Assembly (NCBI GenBank): GCA_026874595.1
Contig: CM049312.1
Span: 50,347,429 to 50,411,428 of the forward strand
Length of the DNA stretch: 64,000 bases
Source of the DNA: Sipunculus nudus
Lineage: Eukaryota > Annelida > Sipuncula > Golfingiida > Sipunculidae
Reading direction: 5' to 3'
Below are positions 35,432-46,764 of the stretch, piece by piece. A model generated the notes under the pieces. It ran no database searches. It was not told the DNA's origin and worked only from the letters and a program-made list of their open reading frames with translations. Numbering within the stretch: the first letter of the stretch is position 1; each line of letters starts with the position of its first letter. The translations under genes were made by a program, and so were the position numbers.

Positions 35432-36798
35432 ATGCCCCTGCCACAAAGTGGCCTGGGCATATAGTTTTACCCATGTCCGTCATTCCGTCCTTCCGTCATT
35501 CCGAAATCAAACAGTTGTTTCGCAGTGCCTGCAGATATTGGCCTGATTTTTGGTGTGTAGGCAGATATAGACCAGTTACAGATCGAGTTCCCGTTTCGTC
35601 CCAGTTGACCTACTTTTGACTGTTTTACGGCTCCTAAACTTAGAAAATTTCATGAAAAATAGAAATTTTCATGACAAATACACATGTACGGACTTTTTTT
35701 CGCAATGCCTGCAGATATTGGCCTGATTTTTTGTGTGTGGGCAGATAATGACCAGTTACAGATCGAGTTCGCGTTTCGTCTTGGTTGACCTACTTTTGAA
35801 CGTTTTACGCCTCCTTAACTTAGAAAATTTCATGAAAAATAGAAATATTCATGACAGATACACATGTAAGGAATTTTTTTCGCAATGCCTGCATATATTG
35901 GCCTGATTTTTGGTGTATGGGCAGATATAGATCAGTTATAGATCAAGTTCGCGTTTCGTCCCAGTTGACCTAATTTTGACCGTTTTACGGCTCCTGAACA
36001 TAGAAAATTTCATGAAAAATATGAAATTTCATGACAAATACACATGTACGGACTTTTTTTCGCAGTGCCTGCAGATATTGGCCTGATTTTTGGTGTGTGG
36101 GCAGATATTGACCAGTTACAGATAGAGTTCGCGTTTCGTCCCAGTTGACCTACTTTTGACTGTTTTACGGCTCCTAAACTTAGAAAATTTCATGAAAAAT
36201 AGAAATTTTCATGACAAATACACATGTACGGACTTTTTTTTGCAATGCCTGCAGGTATTGGCCTGATTTTTTGTGTGTGGGCAGATAATGACCAGTTACA
36301 GATAGAGTTCACGTTTCGTCCCGGTTGACCTACTTTTGAACGTTTTACGCCTCCTTAACTTAGAAAATTTCATGAAAAATAGAAATATTCATGACAGATA
36401 CACATGTAAGGACTTTTTTTCACAGTGCCTGCATATATTGGCCTGATTTTTGGTGTGTGGGCAGATATAGATCAGTTAAAGATCAAGTTCGCGTTTCGTC
36501 CCAGTTGACCTAATTTTGACCGTTTTACGGCTCCTGAGAAAGAAAATTTCATGAAAAATATGAAATTTCATGACAAATACACATGTACGGACTTTTTTTT
36601 GCAGTGCCTGCAGATATTGGCCTGATTTTTGGTGTGTGGGCAGATATTGACCAGTTACAGATAGAGTTCGCGTTTTGTCCCAGTTGACCTACTTTTGATT
36701 GTTTTACGGCTCCTGAACTTAAAAAAATTTTCAAAATTTTACAAATGTTTCTAATTTGCCCCAGGCGGGGGCCTTCGTGTCATTCCGACACATCTAGT
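35432..36798 (+). mobile_element. H-family element with 180-bp tandem array
   Basis: The left end ATGCCCCTGCCACAAAGTGG folds through GGCCTGGGCAT, followed by GTCATTCCGTCCTTCCGTC. The right end has TGCCCCAGGC, the near-inverse of GCCTGGGCA, then the hairpin GTGTC-ATTCC-GACAC and ATCTAGTTT. It lies in A sequence: the intact A at 39610-39635 reads CATATTTTGTGATCATATAT where this copy has the element. No coding capacity. Confidence 0.75.
35517..36735 (+). repeat. 180-bp satellite array with 540-bp higher-order period
   Basis: GCCTGCAGATATTGGCCTG or a close variant recurs at about 35526, 35706, 35886, 36066, 36246, 36427 and 36606. Units 1, 4 and 7 agree (GGCTCCTAAAC or similar); units 2 and 5 agree (TTGTGTGTGGGCAGATAATG, CGCCTCCTTAAC); units 3 and 6 agree (GATCAGTTA, CTAATTTTGACC). 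The array is thus (abc)(abc)a. Confidence 0.9.
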
Positions 36799-39700
36799 TT
36801 TATCATATATAACAGCTGAGCGTCGTGACCCATAGGTCCCTTGTTTTATTAGAAATCTATTTTCACACTTCAGGACTGCCTAATATCAAAACCACTCATC
36901 TGGTTTTCTTCATATTTACCATAAATACTCCTCTATATAGTTCCTATGTACATGCCAGAAGATAAGTCAGTATTATATAATTTAAAAAAGTTATGGGCCC
37001 AAACATAATGGATAAAATCAGGAAAGATATTTGGTCACTTAAGACCAAAAGTGTTAAAGGTAGGGACTTTTTTCAGTAATACAACTTTAATTGATCAAAA
37101 TTTAATTGTATACCAAAAATAAGATCAAAATCTGTTAATTTTTTTTTAAATATTGGCAAAATATAAAATTGGTACCTCAAATTTTGCCCAAGTTTGACCA
37201 TGGCACGTTTTTTTCCTGTAACTACTGTCGATTTAATTTTCACAGCATGTTACCATAAGCATTTCATCTCTAAACATCTGAAATTAGAAACCAGTTGATA
37301 AAAAACTAGATTTTATTCAAGTTTTCAAGCAACATGTAAAGTATTGCTTAGATCAAGCAAGTGTTATGCAGTTTGCAAGAGCTCGGCTTTCAAGCTTCAG
37401 CTCTAAGTTCCCAAAAGTTGGCATACAGTTAGATGTCCCCCAAACCTCCCTACCATACCACTAGAGCTTCATTTCTTTGAGATATTAAGAAAAAACTTTA
37501 ATTTTCAATTAAAAACCCATTGGTACACTTCAAGACTGCCTAATATCAAAACCACTGATCTGACTTTGATGATATAAAATATACATGTTATCTATATATA
37601 CTCTATGCACATGCCAGAATTGATGTATTGAGAAATTGTTTTAAGTTGTGGGCCCGAACATAATGCACTTTGTAAACAAGAAATATATTTACTCCCATAA
37701 CATGAAAATTAGTAAAGCTAGAGATTTCCTTTTTTTGTCAGGGATATAACATTATTTAATCAAGAATCAATTGTATACCCAAAGTTAGTTCTGAATTTTT
37801 GAAATTTTTTATAGTTATTAGTATAAATATAAAATCAGTACCTTATATTTTGCCTAATTTTGATCATGGCATGTTTGTTTCCTGTAAGCACTGTTGATAT
37901 AATTTTCATATCATGCAGAAATAAGGATTTCAACTGGTTAGTTTTGAAAGTTGAAAGAAATTGGCCAAAAACTATAGCTTTTATTAAAGTTTTTTATGAG
38001 ACCATGTCAGACCCAGGCTCTACCCAGCCCCTCTTCAGTCTCCTGTATGTCCTCTACTTGACCTTTCAGGCCAATTATGCAAGCTTTACGTGGGGCATAT
38101 ACTTGCAGCTGGGCAGCTTATTGCTGGCCACAGCTGATCCAGGTGTCCAACCCAGCTCATCTATTAGTTGTTTAGACCAACAGCATAACAATAAACAATG
38201 AATAAATAAATTTTTATAGGTCTATAATAACAATTTTAAAATAATCAATAGAAAAGGAATTTGACATTTGATGAGTAACAGGGAATTACCTTGCAGTTAC
38301 TGATGTTTTATGGATTTTGTATGGATTGATGAAAATTTATTCCAAGTAACACCATTGAGTCACCTATGGTATTTTTCTTTTCAATTTTAATAATGAAAAA
38401 TAAAATAAATTATATTGTTCTATACTATTAGGGATTATATGAAGGAAATTAATGATTGACAAAGATGCAGTTGATAATATAAATCTAACTTCCCAGGTCT
38501 TTTCCAAGTATTTAAGCTTGTTAATTTATATTTATTCCAAAAATTAAAAAAAAAGTTAAAATGTCAAAATTTTTAAATTTTTCTCAGACAGGTACTGATT
38601 AAAGATGTCAATATGTTTCACTTATGACATTCAGACACGTGGCTGTAACAGCTGTCACAAGACTATGTAAATAATCAATATTTATATTACTGGTTCCTGT
38701 ATTTCAGTTAATAAAATTAAACTTGCCCATCTCTAGTTTTCTCCTTGTATAATTTTTAGGGTGTTCTTATCCTTGGGTTATTTTTTTACACATATAATGG
38801 TTTCATAGCTGAGATACTACAATTTTTTTCTGATACATTTTTTAGATAAAAAAAAATTGAATACGATAAAAAATCAGATCTTAGACAAGTTCTCGTTATG
38901 ATTTCTGTAATGTTAATAATTGTCATAAGACTCATGCCGTGTCTAGTGCATAGATTGATGTGAAGGTAGTCCAAAGTGAATATTATAGTTTATTTGTTGA
39001 ATATAAATAAAATTCATAAAACCAGGTACTTATGATCATTATTTAAATTGGTGATATTTTTTTATTTTGGATTCTGAAGAACTTTGTCTGGCTGAAACTG
39101 AATAAATACCAGACATGGTGCAGTAGTTTGCAAATGTATTTGAATGCAAATATGAATATGTACTCCATAATATCATGTATAAGAATAGGAATACAGGTAA
39201 AAATGAAAGTATTTGAATATAAATGCATTCATGAATATATTCTATAATATTATTTTATTAATCATTTTTTTCAATAATATTATTAAAAAATCTTTGATAA
39301 AAAAAACATGATACTGTTACTATTTTTTTAATTTATATTATACTTGACACAATATTTATTAATTTTTGATAAATAGTTTTAACTTTTCAAATAATTCTGC
39401 TGCAATGTAGGTTAAGTGTTATGGCCAAGTCAAAACCTGTGTGATAATAGCACACCATTTCCAACTGTAAATAATATTAGTGACATCAATCCTCTTCCAT
39501 GTCTCCAAGGATATTATCAAAATCGTACATAACTTGAGTTAAACACCATCAACTCATAATAGAGCTTATATTACCTCACAAAACCAGCCTTTGCCTACCT
39601 CCTCTCCAAATCATATTTTGTGATCATATATAACAGCTGAGCGCCGTGACCCATGGGTCCCTTGTATTGTTGAGACTTGAATAATTTTGAAATTTATTTT

Positions 39701-39996
39701 AAACCCAAAAAATAATTCAGGATTTGAATCCAAATATTCAAATGTGATAAAATATTAGGATCTAACGTAAGTGCTCATTGACATGTTTTAATATTTAATA
39801 AGATACAAATTCTTTATAGCATTTCATTCATATCTCTAAAGTTGGCTAGGCCTTGATATGATAAAACTGTGAAACATAGTTAATTAAGAATATTCGGCAC
39901 TCTTATTGCCATATATTTAACTATTGAAAACTTAATAACATCCACACATTTTTTTTAATGAAATGGATCTTTCATGAAATATTTAGGTCCATTTTT

Positions 39997-42397
39997 AGCG
40001 AACCCGTGATTTTATGCGATATGTGGCGTCGTCCGTCGTCCGTACGTTAACCAATACTATCTCAAAATCGGCAGGAGCTATCATCACCAAATATTATGCA
40101 AAAATTAGTCATCTAAAAAACTCCATCGGATTTTATTTATTTTTTTTGTGTGTTCTCATCATTTACTCAGATTCTATAGGAAAAAGGCGAAAAAATCTTC
40201 TTCTCCAAAACTGTCCAGCCAAATTGTTTAATATTTCACAGGAATAATCTCTGAAACAATCTCTCTCAAGACGTTGAAGTTTGTTCGACTGGTTCCAGTT
40301 CGTGAATTTTGGCCGAGTTAAAGTAAATGTTGGTCACATGACTTGTATATGAATTTTAGGTATTGGTGGCGCCAACTGCATCATCCTTTTCTGTACGAGA
40401 GTCATCAGTACATTAACCCATACTAATTTCTCAGGAATGGCGGGAACTAGCATACCCAAATTATGCGAAACTGTGCCACGTATCAAATGTTGTGGGATTG
40501 AGCTTTTTGTGGCGCCACCTGCATTTACTTACATTTTATGGGGTTAAAACTAAAAAACCCTTTGAAAATCTTCTTCTCTGAATTCATATAGCCAAAGTGT
40601 TTAATGTTTCACAGAAATGATCCCAGAGACGAGCTCTCTCATGTTTGTTCAAATGTTTTGGGTTTGATGAATTTTGGCTGAGTTACAGGAATTTGAACTT
40701 AATTTATTTGGCCAAGTGACCATACTAACATTAGAATCCCAGAAACTACAGACGCAAGCATCACCAAGTGTTGTGCAAATGATTGACACGTGACTTATAT
40801 TTGAAATTACAGTTTTTGTCGCACCATTTACATCGACCTGTGTTTTACTGTCAAAAACCTGATAATTTTAGCCTCTTTCAACTTAAAAATGTTTTATGGT
40901 GAAACTGTTAAGCTGAATCGTTTAAATTTTCACAAGAATTATCCTAGGGTAGGGTTCTTTCAGGTGTATAAAAATAGACTGTGTTCATTGATATTTGGTA
41001 GAGTTATAGATAGATGAAGTTGGTCATTTGGCCATTAGTAAGCCTATTTCAAACAGGGCTGCAATAGTCTTCTTCTGCAAAACTGTTGTTTCATCTTCTG
41101 TGACATTGCCCCAAAATACTTCTTAGAAGGCCTTTGTTCAAGTTTACTGAAATGATTTTGACAGAATTATTTGACCTTTATCAATTAAAGGACTGCATCT
41201 TTTATTATTCAAAACATTTTGATTTTAAAAAAATCTAATGAATATGTCAGCTTGAAAAAAAGTATTGTAGCTAAAGTTTTTCGGTATGTATAAACAGATT
41301 TACAAGCATGCAAAGTTTGTGTCTGTATCTATAAATAGGTTGGCAGACTACCAACTATTTCAGATTTGGCAACAGGCCTAAAGTGTGTCTGGATCTATTT
41401 ATAGCTTTGGCAGACTGCCAACTGTGTCAGATTATGCAAAAGTTCGTGAGTTTTTTTCAGTGCAGCCAGTTACTGGTTAAGAGTTCATTGAGTGCAGCCA
41501 GGTGCAGGTCAAGAGTTCACTCAGTGCAGTAGCTGCAGAGGGCTTTTCGCTCCGATTCACTGCCTTCCTCACCTAAGCCTGGTCAGCCAGTGCACCTAAC
41601 TTAAGACATGTTTGATATATTGGCGTGATATTTTGACCTGTCTATGCATCATTGATGGCTTTCTCGTTCACAAGACTGGTGGCGCCACCTACAATACCTT
41701 TTGCACAATGAATGTGCCTGCGTATTTCTTGGGAGGGATTTGATATATCGGCCTGAAATTGCGCATATTTATACATATTATAAACTTTATTTATTTCACA
41801 TGGATTGTACAACTAGTTACAATAACTAATACGAAGCACTCTCCATGGCACGCATGTTGGCGCTCGGAAGTCGGTAAGGGTGGAGGAAACCGAAGGACCT
41901 GGAGTAAACCACCGACCTTAGACGGGCCACTACAACCCATTCTCATAGCCACACCGGGAATCGAACCCGGGTCGCCAGCGGAGAAGGCAGAGCGTTTTAC
42001 CACTCAGCTGTCCAGGTCCCCATGGATACATATTGGATAGCTTTGTTGTATACAAGACTGTATACACCTACCATAATTTTTGCAAAGTGTATGTCGCAAG
42101 GAAGGGTTTTATATGTCTGCCTAAAATTGGGCATATATATACAGCTTGGATGGCTTCATAGTGTGCAAGACTGATGGCGCCACCTACAATCATGTTTGTG
42201 TTGTGTGCATCCATGCCAGTATTTCAGCACTGAAGTTTTTGTAATTGGTTCTTGTACAAAATACGTTGTACTTGCATTGTTCGTATAAATGTTACACATG
42301 TAGGCCTACTTGAAAAGTAATGGCCCAGCATTGATGCATTATACCTGGTGTATAATAAACCATTGCACAGGTTCGCATTAGACCTGTAGGCATTTTT
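39997..42397 (+). mobile_element. C-family element nested in A, carrying a SINE
   Basis: Starts AGCGAACCCGTG after CATTTTT with GTCGTCCGTCGTCCGTACG. Ends CACAGGTTCGC (42366-42376), then a degraded hairpin AGACCTGTAGGC and a T-run. GGTGGCGCCACC-type sites occur near 40366, 40510, 41680 and 42174. A tRNA-derived SINE is inserted at 41780-42025. Confidence 0.7.
41780..42025 (-). mobile_element. tRNA-derived SINE
   Basis: On the minus strand the head reads GGGACCTGGACAGCTGAG, followed by TGGTAAAACG (A-box-like) and GGTTCGATTCCCGG (B-box-like), then a body with GGTTTACTCCAGGTCCTTCG. The 3' tail is AAATAAATAAAGTTTATAA. ATACATATT is duplicated at 41771-41779 and 42026-42034, and the C-family sequence reads through when the insert is removed. 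These are the marks of target-primed retrotransposition. The RNA polymerase III promoter is internal. Which tRNA gave rise to it is unclear. Confidence 0.85.
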
Positions 42398-43190
42398 TCT
42401 TGTATCATTAAATGGTTTCAGGCCACAAGTTTCCTTTAGTACACATTACAAATGTAATTTATACCTAATTGGTTTCTTTTAACATGCTTATCAAATTTAG
42501 TTTATGCTCATTTGAATTGTTTACAGCATTTTATTTCAGTTAATAAATATTTATTATTTTACTTTGGCTCATGTGCATTTTTCCATTATCTAAAGAATTT
42601 CATATCTTTATCATTAAATATATAATAATTATGAGTAAACTTTGATCCTATAAGCATGGGTGAATGCTCCCCCGCTCACTTTTTTTCTCTGTCCTTCTCC
42701 CTTCCTCCCTCCATCCAGACTTATTAATAACATCATACATTTTTTTTGTTGGTCGGATGTATCCTTTCATATAACTCTTAGGCTATGTTTTTTTCCTTTT
42801 TTTATAGCATTATTAAATGGTCTCGGGCCGTAATTTCCATGTATTACACGGTACAAATACAATAAAACCTTATCAGATTTAGTTCATGCTCATTTGAAAA
42901 TGTATTTTTACAGCATTTTATTTCAATTAATAAATGTGTATTATTATACTTTAGCTATTCTCCACTTCTACTGTTCTATTATTGACAGGTGTTAATACAT
43001 TCCCATGGTTATTTTATGCACATATTTCTGTCACATAGCTGATATAATTTAACCTTTAGAAATATTTGATCATGAGAGGCTCCTGCATCTTTGATATAAT
43101 CTATACTAGCGCACAACATTAACTCGGCGGGCAAAAATATATTTGATTATCCCCGGTTGGCAGGGCCATTTCCTTTAAGCTTTTCAAATG

Positions 43191-43193
<3 letters not shown>

Positions 43194-43250
<57 letters not shown>

Positions 43251-43255
43251 TATAC
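43194..43255. repeat. AT microsatellite
   Basis: Almost pure (AT)n with two C interruptions near the end. It lies about 40 bp before an A-family right terminus. Confidence 0.95.
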
Positions 43256-44524
43256 ATTAAAGCATCTTTTGCATTTGCTAAAGTTTTCCAAAATTCAGCT
43301 GAGCGACGTGACCCATAGGTCCCATGTTCAAAATGTGTAACATTGCACAAAAATTATCCTTAGGTTACCTTATTTTTTTGGGCTGAATTATTTGACCATT
43401 GACCTTTAACAATGAAAGGACTCTGAGATTTAGTTAACAAAGCTAATTGACACATCATAGACTGAGCTCTGTGGGTATACAAGCAGAGCTGTACAGACTA
43501 TATAAATAATTGATGTTCGTTTCCAGCTCATGTGTCAGATAAATCCATGATTAAAATATATCTGTTTTCTGCTTTCAATTTGCATTTGTTATTATTCTAA
43601 ACTTTTTGATAAAACGGAATGGGCTTTTTATACGTAGAACATCTATTTATAGCTTTGGCAGACTGCCAACTATCAGATTTGTCAAGAATTGAGTAAGTAC
43701 AGTAGCTACACGTGGAACATTAGCTGAGCTTGACTAGGGGGGCAGCTGCCATGGTCAGTTGGGTTTGGTCAAGCGAATGCACTTGACTCAAGAGAAGTTT
43801 GATGTATCTGCCTGAAATTTTAGTATGTCCATATATCTTTGATGGCTCTCGGACACAAGACTGATGGCGCTACCTACAACAATTTTGTAAACAACAAGAG
43901 TATGTCCCTGCTTATCTCTCAGGAGTGATTTTACATCAGCCTGATATCGTGCATGTCAATACATATGTGTCTATCCAAAGATATTAGATACCACCATCTC
44001 TTACACAAGACTGGTATTGCTATCTGCAATCGTTTTCACATGTCGTCCAACCGTGCATTTGCTTTGGGTGAAAATCATTATTATTCCAGGAGTTGATCAG
44101 TGTATTGGTCTGAAGTTTGGCTTAACCATCCAGCTTGAAAAGTTTTCTCGTAGACCGGAAAGGTGGCGCCACCTGCCCTCCCCTTATTGGTAGAATTAAT
44201 TGGTCTTTTTTCAGGAGTGGTTTTCCGTATGAGCCTGACATTTTGCATGTCAATAGGTCTTTGAAATGTTTATCTTGTGTACAAGACTATTGGCGCCACC
44301 TACAATCGGTTTCATCTGGCGTCCATCTGTAGATGTGTTTTTGTCGTTGAATGTAACAACCTGAAATTTTGCATGTCCATTCATCTTGGATAGCTTTCTC
44401 ATACACGATACAGGTGCGCCAGTTACCATTCCATCTTTGTAGAATACATTCATGCCCTTTGCTCAGGAGTGGTTTGATATCAGAATATGCCTGGAAAATC
44501 TGTTGGAGGTTTTTTGTTGTTTTA

Positions 44525-44720
44525 AGCTCAGCTGACTATAAGTCATGATCCTTTGTCCGGCCTTCCATTAACAAGGCACGTTTTGAAAAAGTTAAAACTA
44601 CGGATCCATACTGTTAGAAGTCCCAAAGTTCTCCAACCAAACCAAAAACTGGGTTACAAAGAACATAGTATAATTGTAAAATCAGTACCTTAAATTTGGC
44701 CCTGTTTGATCAAGGCTCAT
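44525..44720 (+). mobile_element. A-family internal-deletion derivative
   Basis: AGCTCAGCTGACTATAAGTC at 44525 leads to early A interior, then jumps at about 44665 to the block CAGTACCTTAAATTTGGCCC found much later in full copies. It is interrupted at 44725 by the N2 left end. Confidence 0.65.
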
Positions 44721-44724
44721 TTTT

Positions 44725-45952
44725 AGCTCACTGACTGTATGTCAAATGAGGCATAGGTATGGCGCTTTGTCCGTCGTCCTCCGGGCGTCTGGTCGCCCGT
44801 TAGCAGGGCACAAATCGTAACTGCTGGTCCTAGAAACTTCTTAGTGAACATCCAGGAAGGTCAATATAAATCTCCTTCGAAACCTGAAGTGTCCTAAAAA
44901 CTCGGGTGTTTATTGATCACAAGTCGATGCCCTATAGTAATCGCCCCGTCTGTCTGTCTGTCCATCCGTCCATCCACACAAAAATGTTCCTAGATGATAA
45001 CTCCAGGTTGGTTTGTCACATGGATTTTAAACTTGACTTGCATATGGCCCACTACTAAAGCAAGAACCTGTATGTCTTTTTGGTCATGAGGTCAAAAGTC
45101 AAGGTCACAGGACTCCCCTTTTTAAACAGATAATGGCTGCATTTTAAGCCAAGATTTTTATCCCAAACGTTCCATCTTGCACATTTAGCTGACTTGCCAG
45201 TATGGGGAGTGTATAAATGAATTTGGGGTCCAAAGGTCAAGGTAACAGGGGCCATCTGTTCACAAATTAGTTTAGTTTTCAGATGATAACTCCAGTTTAG
45301 TTTGATATATTGGTTTTAAAGTAAGAACCCTGTCGACTTTCGGGTCAAAGGTCAAGGTCACAGGACCCATTTCATTAAAAGGAATGTGATTGCAATTAAA
45401 GCCAAAATTTTTTATCACAAACCTTCCCATCTTCAATATTTGCTAACCTGCCAATAGGGGAAGATTCTGTTCGATTTTAGGCTCAAAGGTCAAGGTCACA
45501 GGGCCCATCCATTCACAAATTTGTTTATGGATGATAAGTCTGCTTTGGATAGACAGATTGGCTTCAAACTTGATTTATTAATGATCCACCACGTAAGTAA
45601 GAATCATTTTGATTTTCAGGGTCAAGAGAACAAAGGTGAAGGTCACAGGAGCCACATCTTTAATCAAACTTTTCATCCCAACCTTTCCATCTTTCACACA
45701 TGGCTAATTTGCCCTAAGTGAGGAAATCTTTAGATTTTGAGGTTACCGTTTCAGAGGTCAAGGTCACTGGACCCACTTTTATTCAATGATCGTAACAATA
45801 ATCTAAATGCTGCAAGTTTAAGAATAAAATTTGTCAGATTTTTCGGTCACAAGGTCATTTGTTTAGGCCACAGGGCAGTCATTCTAAAGATTTTCTTAAA
45901 AATATCCTTATAGACAAATTCAGCTTAGCATAGAGTCCCATGGGTCCCTAGT
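44725..45952 (+). mobile_element. N2-family element, complete
   Basis: The left end AGCTCACTGACTGTATGTC follows TTTTT; GTCCGTCGTCCTCCGGGCG and later GTCTGTCTGTCTGTCCATCC follow. Interior units carry GGTCAAAGGTCAAGGTCACA or variants at about 45090, 45233, 45340, 45486, 45633 and 45755. The right end is CAGCTTAGC, GTCCCATGGGTCCCTAGTT. It shares half-site clusters with N1 and end motifs with A. No coding capacity. Confidence 0.7.
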
Positions 45953-46385
45953 TATAAAAAATCTTATGAATACTTCAGCTTGAAAAAAGAGCATTTTAGC
46001 TTAAGTGTTTTAGTATGTGTAAAAAAAGATTTACCAACAGGCCAAGATTGTGTCTGTATCCATTAATAGCTTGGCAGACAACCAATTATTTCAGATTTGG
46101 CAACAGGCCAAAGGTCAGTCTGGATCTATTTATAGCTTTGGCAGACTGTCAACTGTGTCAGATTATGCAACAGGTCAAGAGTTTGCATGGTTTTTTTTTG
46201 TGCACCCATGCCAGAATTTTAGCGGTAATGTTTTTGTAATTGGTTCTCGTTCAAAATGTTTAGTACTTGCATTGACCATGTACTTGAAAAGAAATGGTCC
46301 AGCATTAAAGCATTATACCTGGTGTATATCCCATTGCACAGGTTCGCATGAGGCCTGTAGGCCTTGTTAAATTTTTTACGCATTT

Positions 46386-46764
46386 TAACGAACCTATGAG
46401 CTTATGCGATGGCGCAGCGTCGTCCGTCCGCCATCGTCCATACATTTACCAATGCTATCTAAAAAACTAGCAGCGCCAAATTTTTGGAAGAATCAGTCAC
46501 ATGTCAAACTATCGGTGAGCTTATTCTTTGGCTAGCTGCATTTACATAGATTTTACAGGGGAAAAGCTAAAAAAACTTTCAAAATCTTCTTCTCCGAAAC
46601 CTACCAGCCAAATTGTTCGATATTTCGAAGAAATAATCCCAGAAACAATCTCTCTCAAGTGTTTTCGAATGGTTTCAGTATCATTACCAGATTTAATGCA
46701 GATTTTGGTCACATAAGTCATATTTAAAACTGAAGTATTATTGGCCACCTGCATCAACCTTTTT
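46386..46764 (+). mobile_element. C-family left part, cut by an A insertion
   Basis: ACGAACCTATGAGCTTATGC with GTCGTCCGTCCGCCATCG, then C interior to CACCTGCATCAACC and a T-run where an A left end begins at 46765. It sits head-to-tail with the C right end at 46369. Confidence 0.65.

Larger units (their letters stand above)
32855..36844 (+). mobile_element. Nested A-family element carrying an H element
   Basis: AGCTCAGCTGACTATAAGTC at 32855, then about ten GTCC/GTCCGTCC units, A interior, and the right end CAGCTGAGCGTC..GACCCATAGGTC..CCTTGTTTT at 36812-36844. Near its 3' end it is interrupted by the H element at 35432-36798. Removing H leaves about 2.6 kb, close to the size of other A copies. 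Confidence 0.75.
32647..39666 (+). mobile_element. Outer A-family element split by a nested A copy
   Basis: The left part 32647-32854 (TAAGTCATCTGAGCCATAG through AAGGAAAAACATCA and T-run) breaks off. The matching interior resumes at about 36842 with ATTAGAAATCTATTTTCAC and runs to the right end CAGCTGAGCGCC..GACCCATGGGTC at 39633-39666. Intact copies (for example 33080-33110) read AAGGAAAAACCTCAATTTTT then ATTAAAAACC, so the break lies exactly in the T-run. Confidence 0.7.
39667..43328 (+). mobile_element. A-family 3' portion split by a C element
   Basis: A interior 39667-39996 (GTGATAAAATATTAGGATCT, as at 21943) is broken by the C element. A-type sequence returns after 42397 (ATTAAATGGTTTCAGGCC and its near-duplicate at about 42810) and ends at CAGCTGAGCGACGTGACCCA near 43296-43328. 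The repeat of the ATTAAATGG block suggests a partial internal duplication. Confidence 0.55.
43331..46369 (+). mobile_element. C-family right part split by A-derivative and N2 element
   Basis: C interior 43331-44524 has GGTGGCGCCACC-type sites near 44162 and 44291. It breaks in a T-run and resumes after 45952 (ATACTTCAGCTTGAAAAAAG). The right end is CACAGGTTCGC (46337-46347), hairpin AGGCC-TGTA-GGCCT, then TGTT at about 46369. Another C left end starts only about 17 bp later. Confidence 0.65.

Noticed and set aside
41950-42020. A tRNA gene on the minus strand
   Set aside because: A and B boxes are present, but the sequence continues into a SINE body with an A-rich tail and target duplication, and I could not draw a proper cloverleaf.
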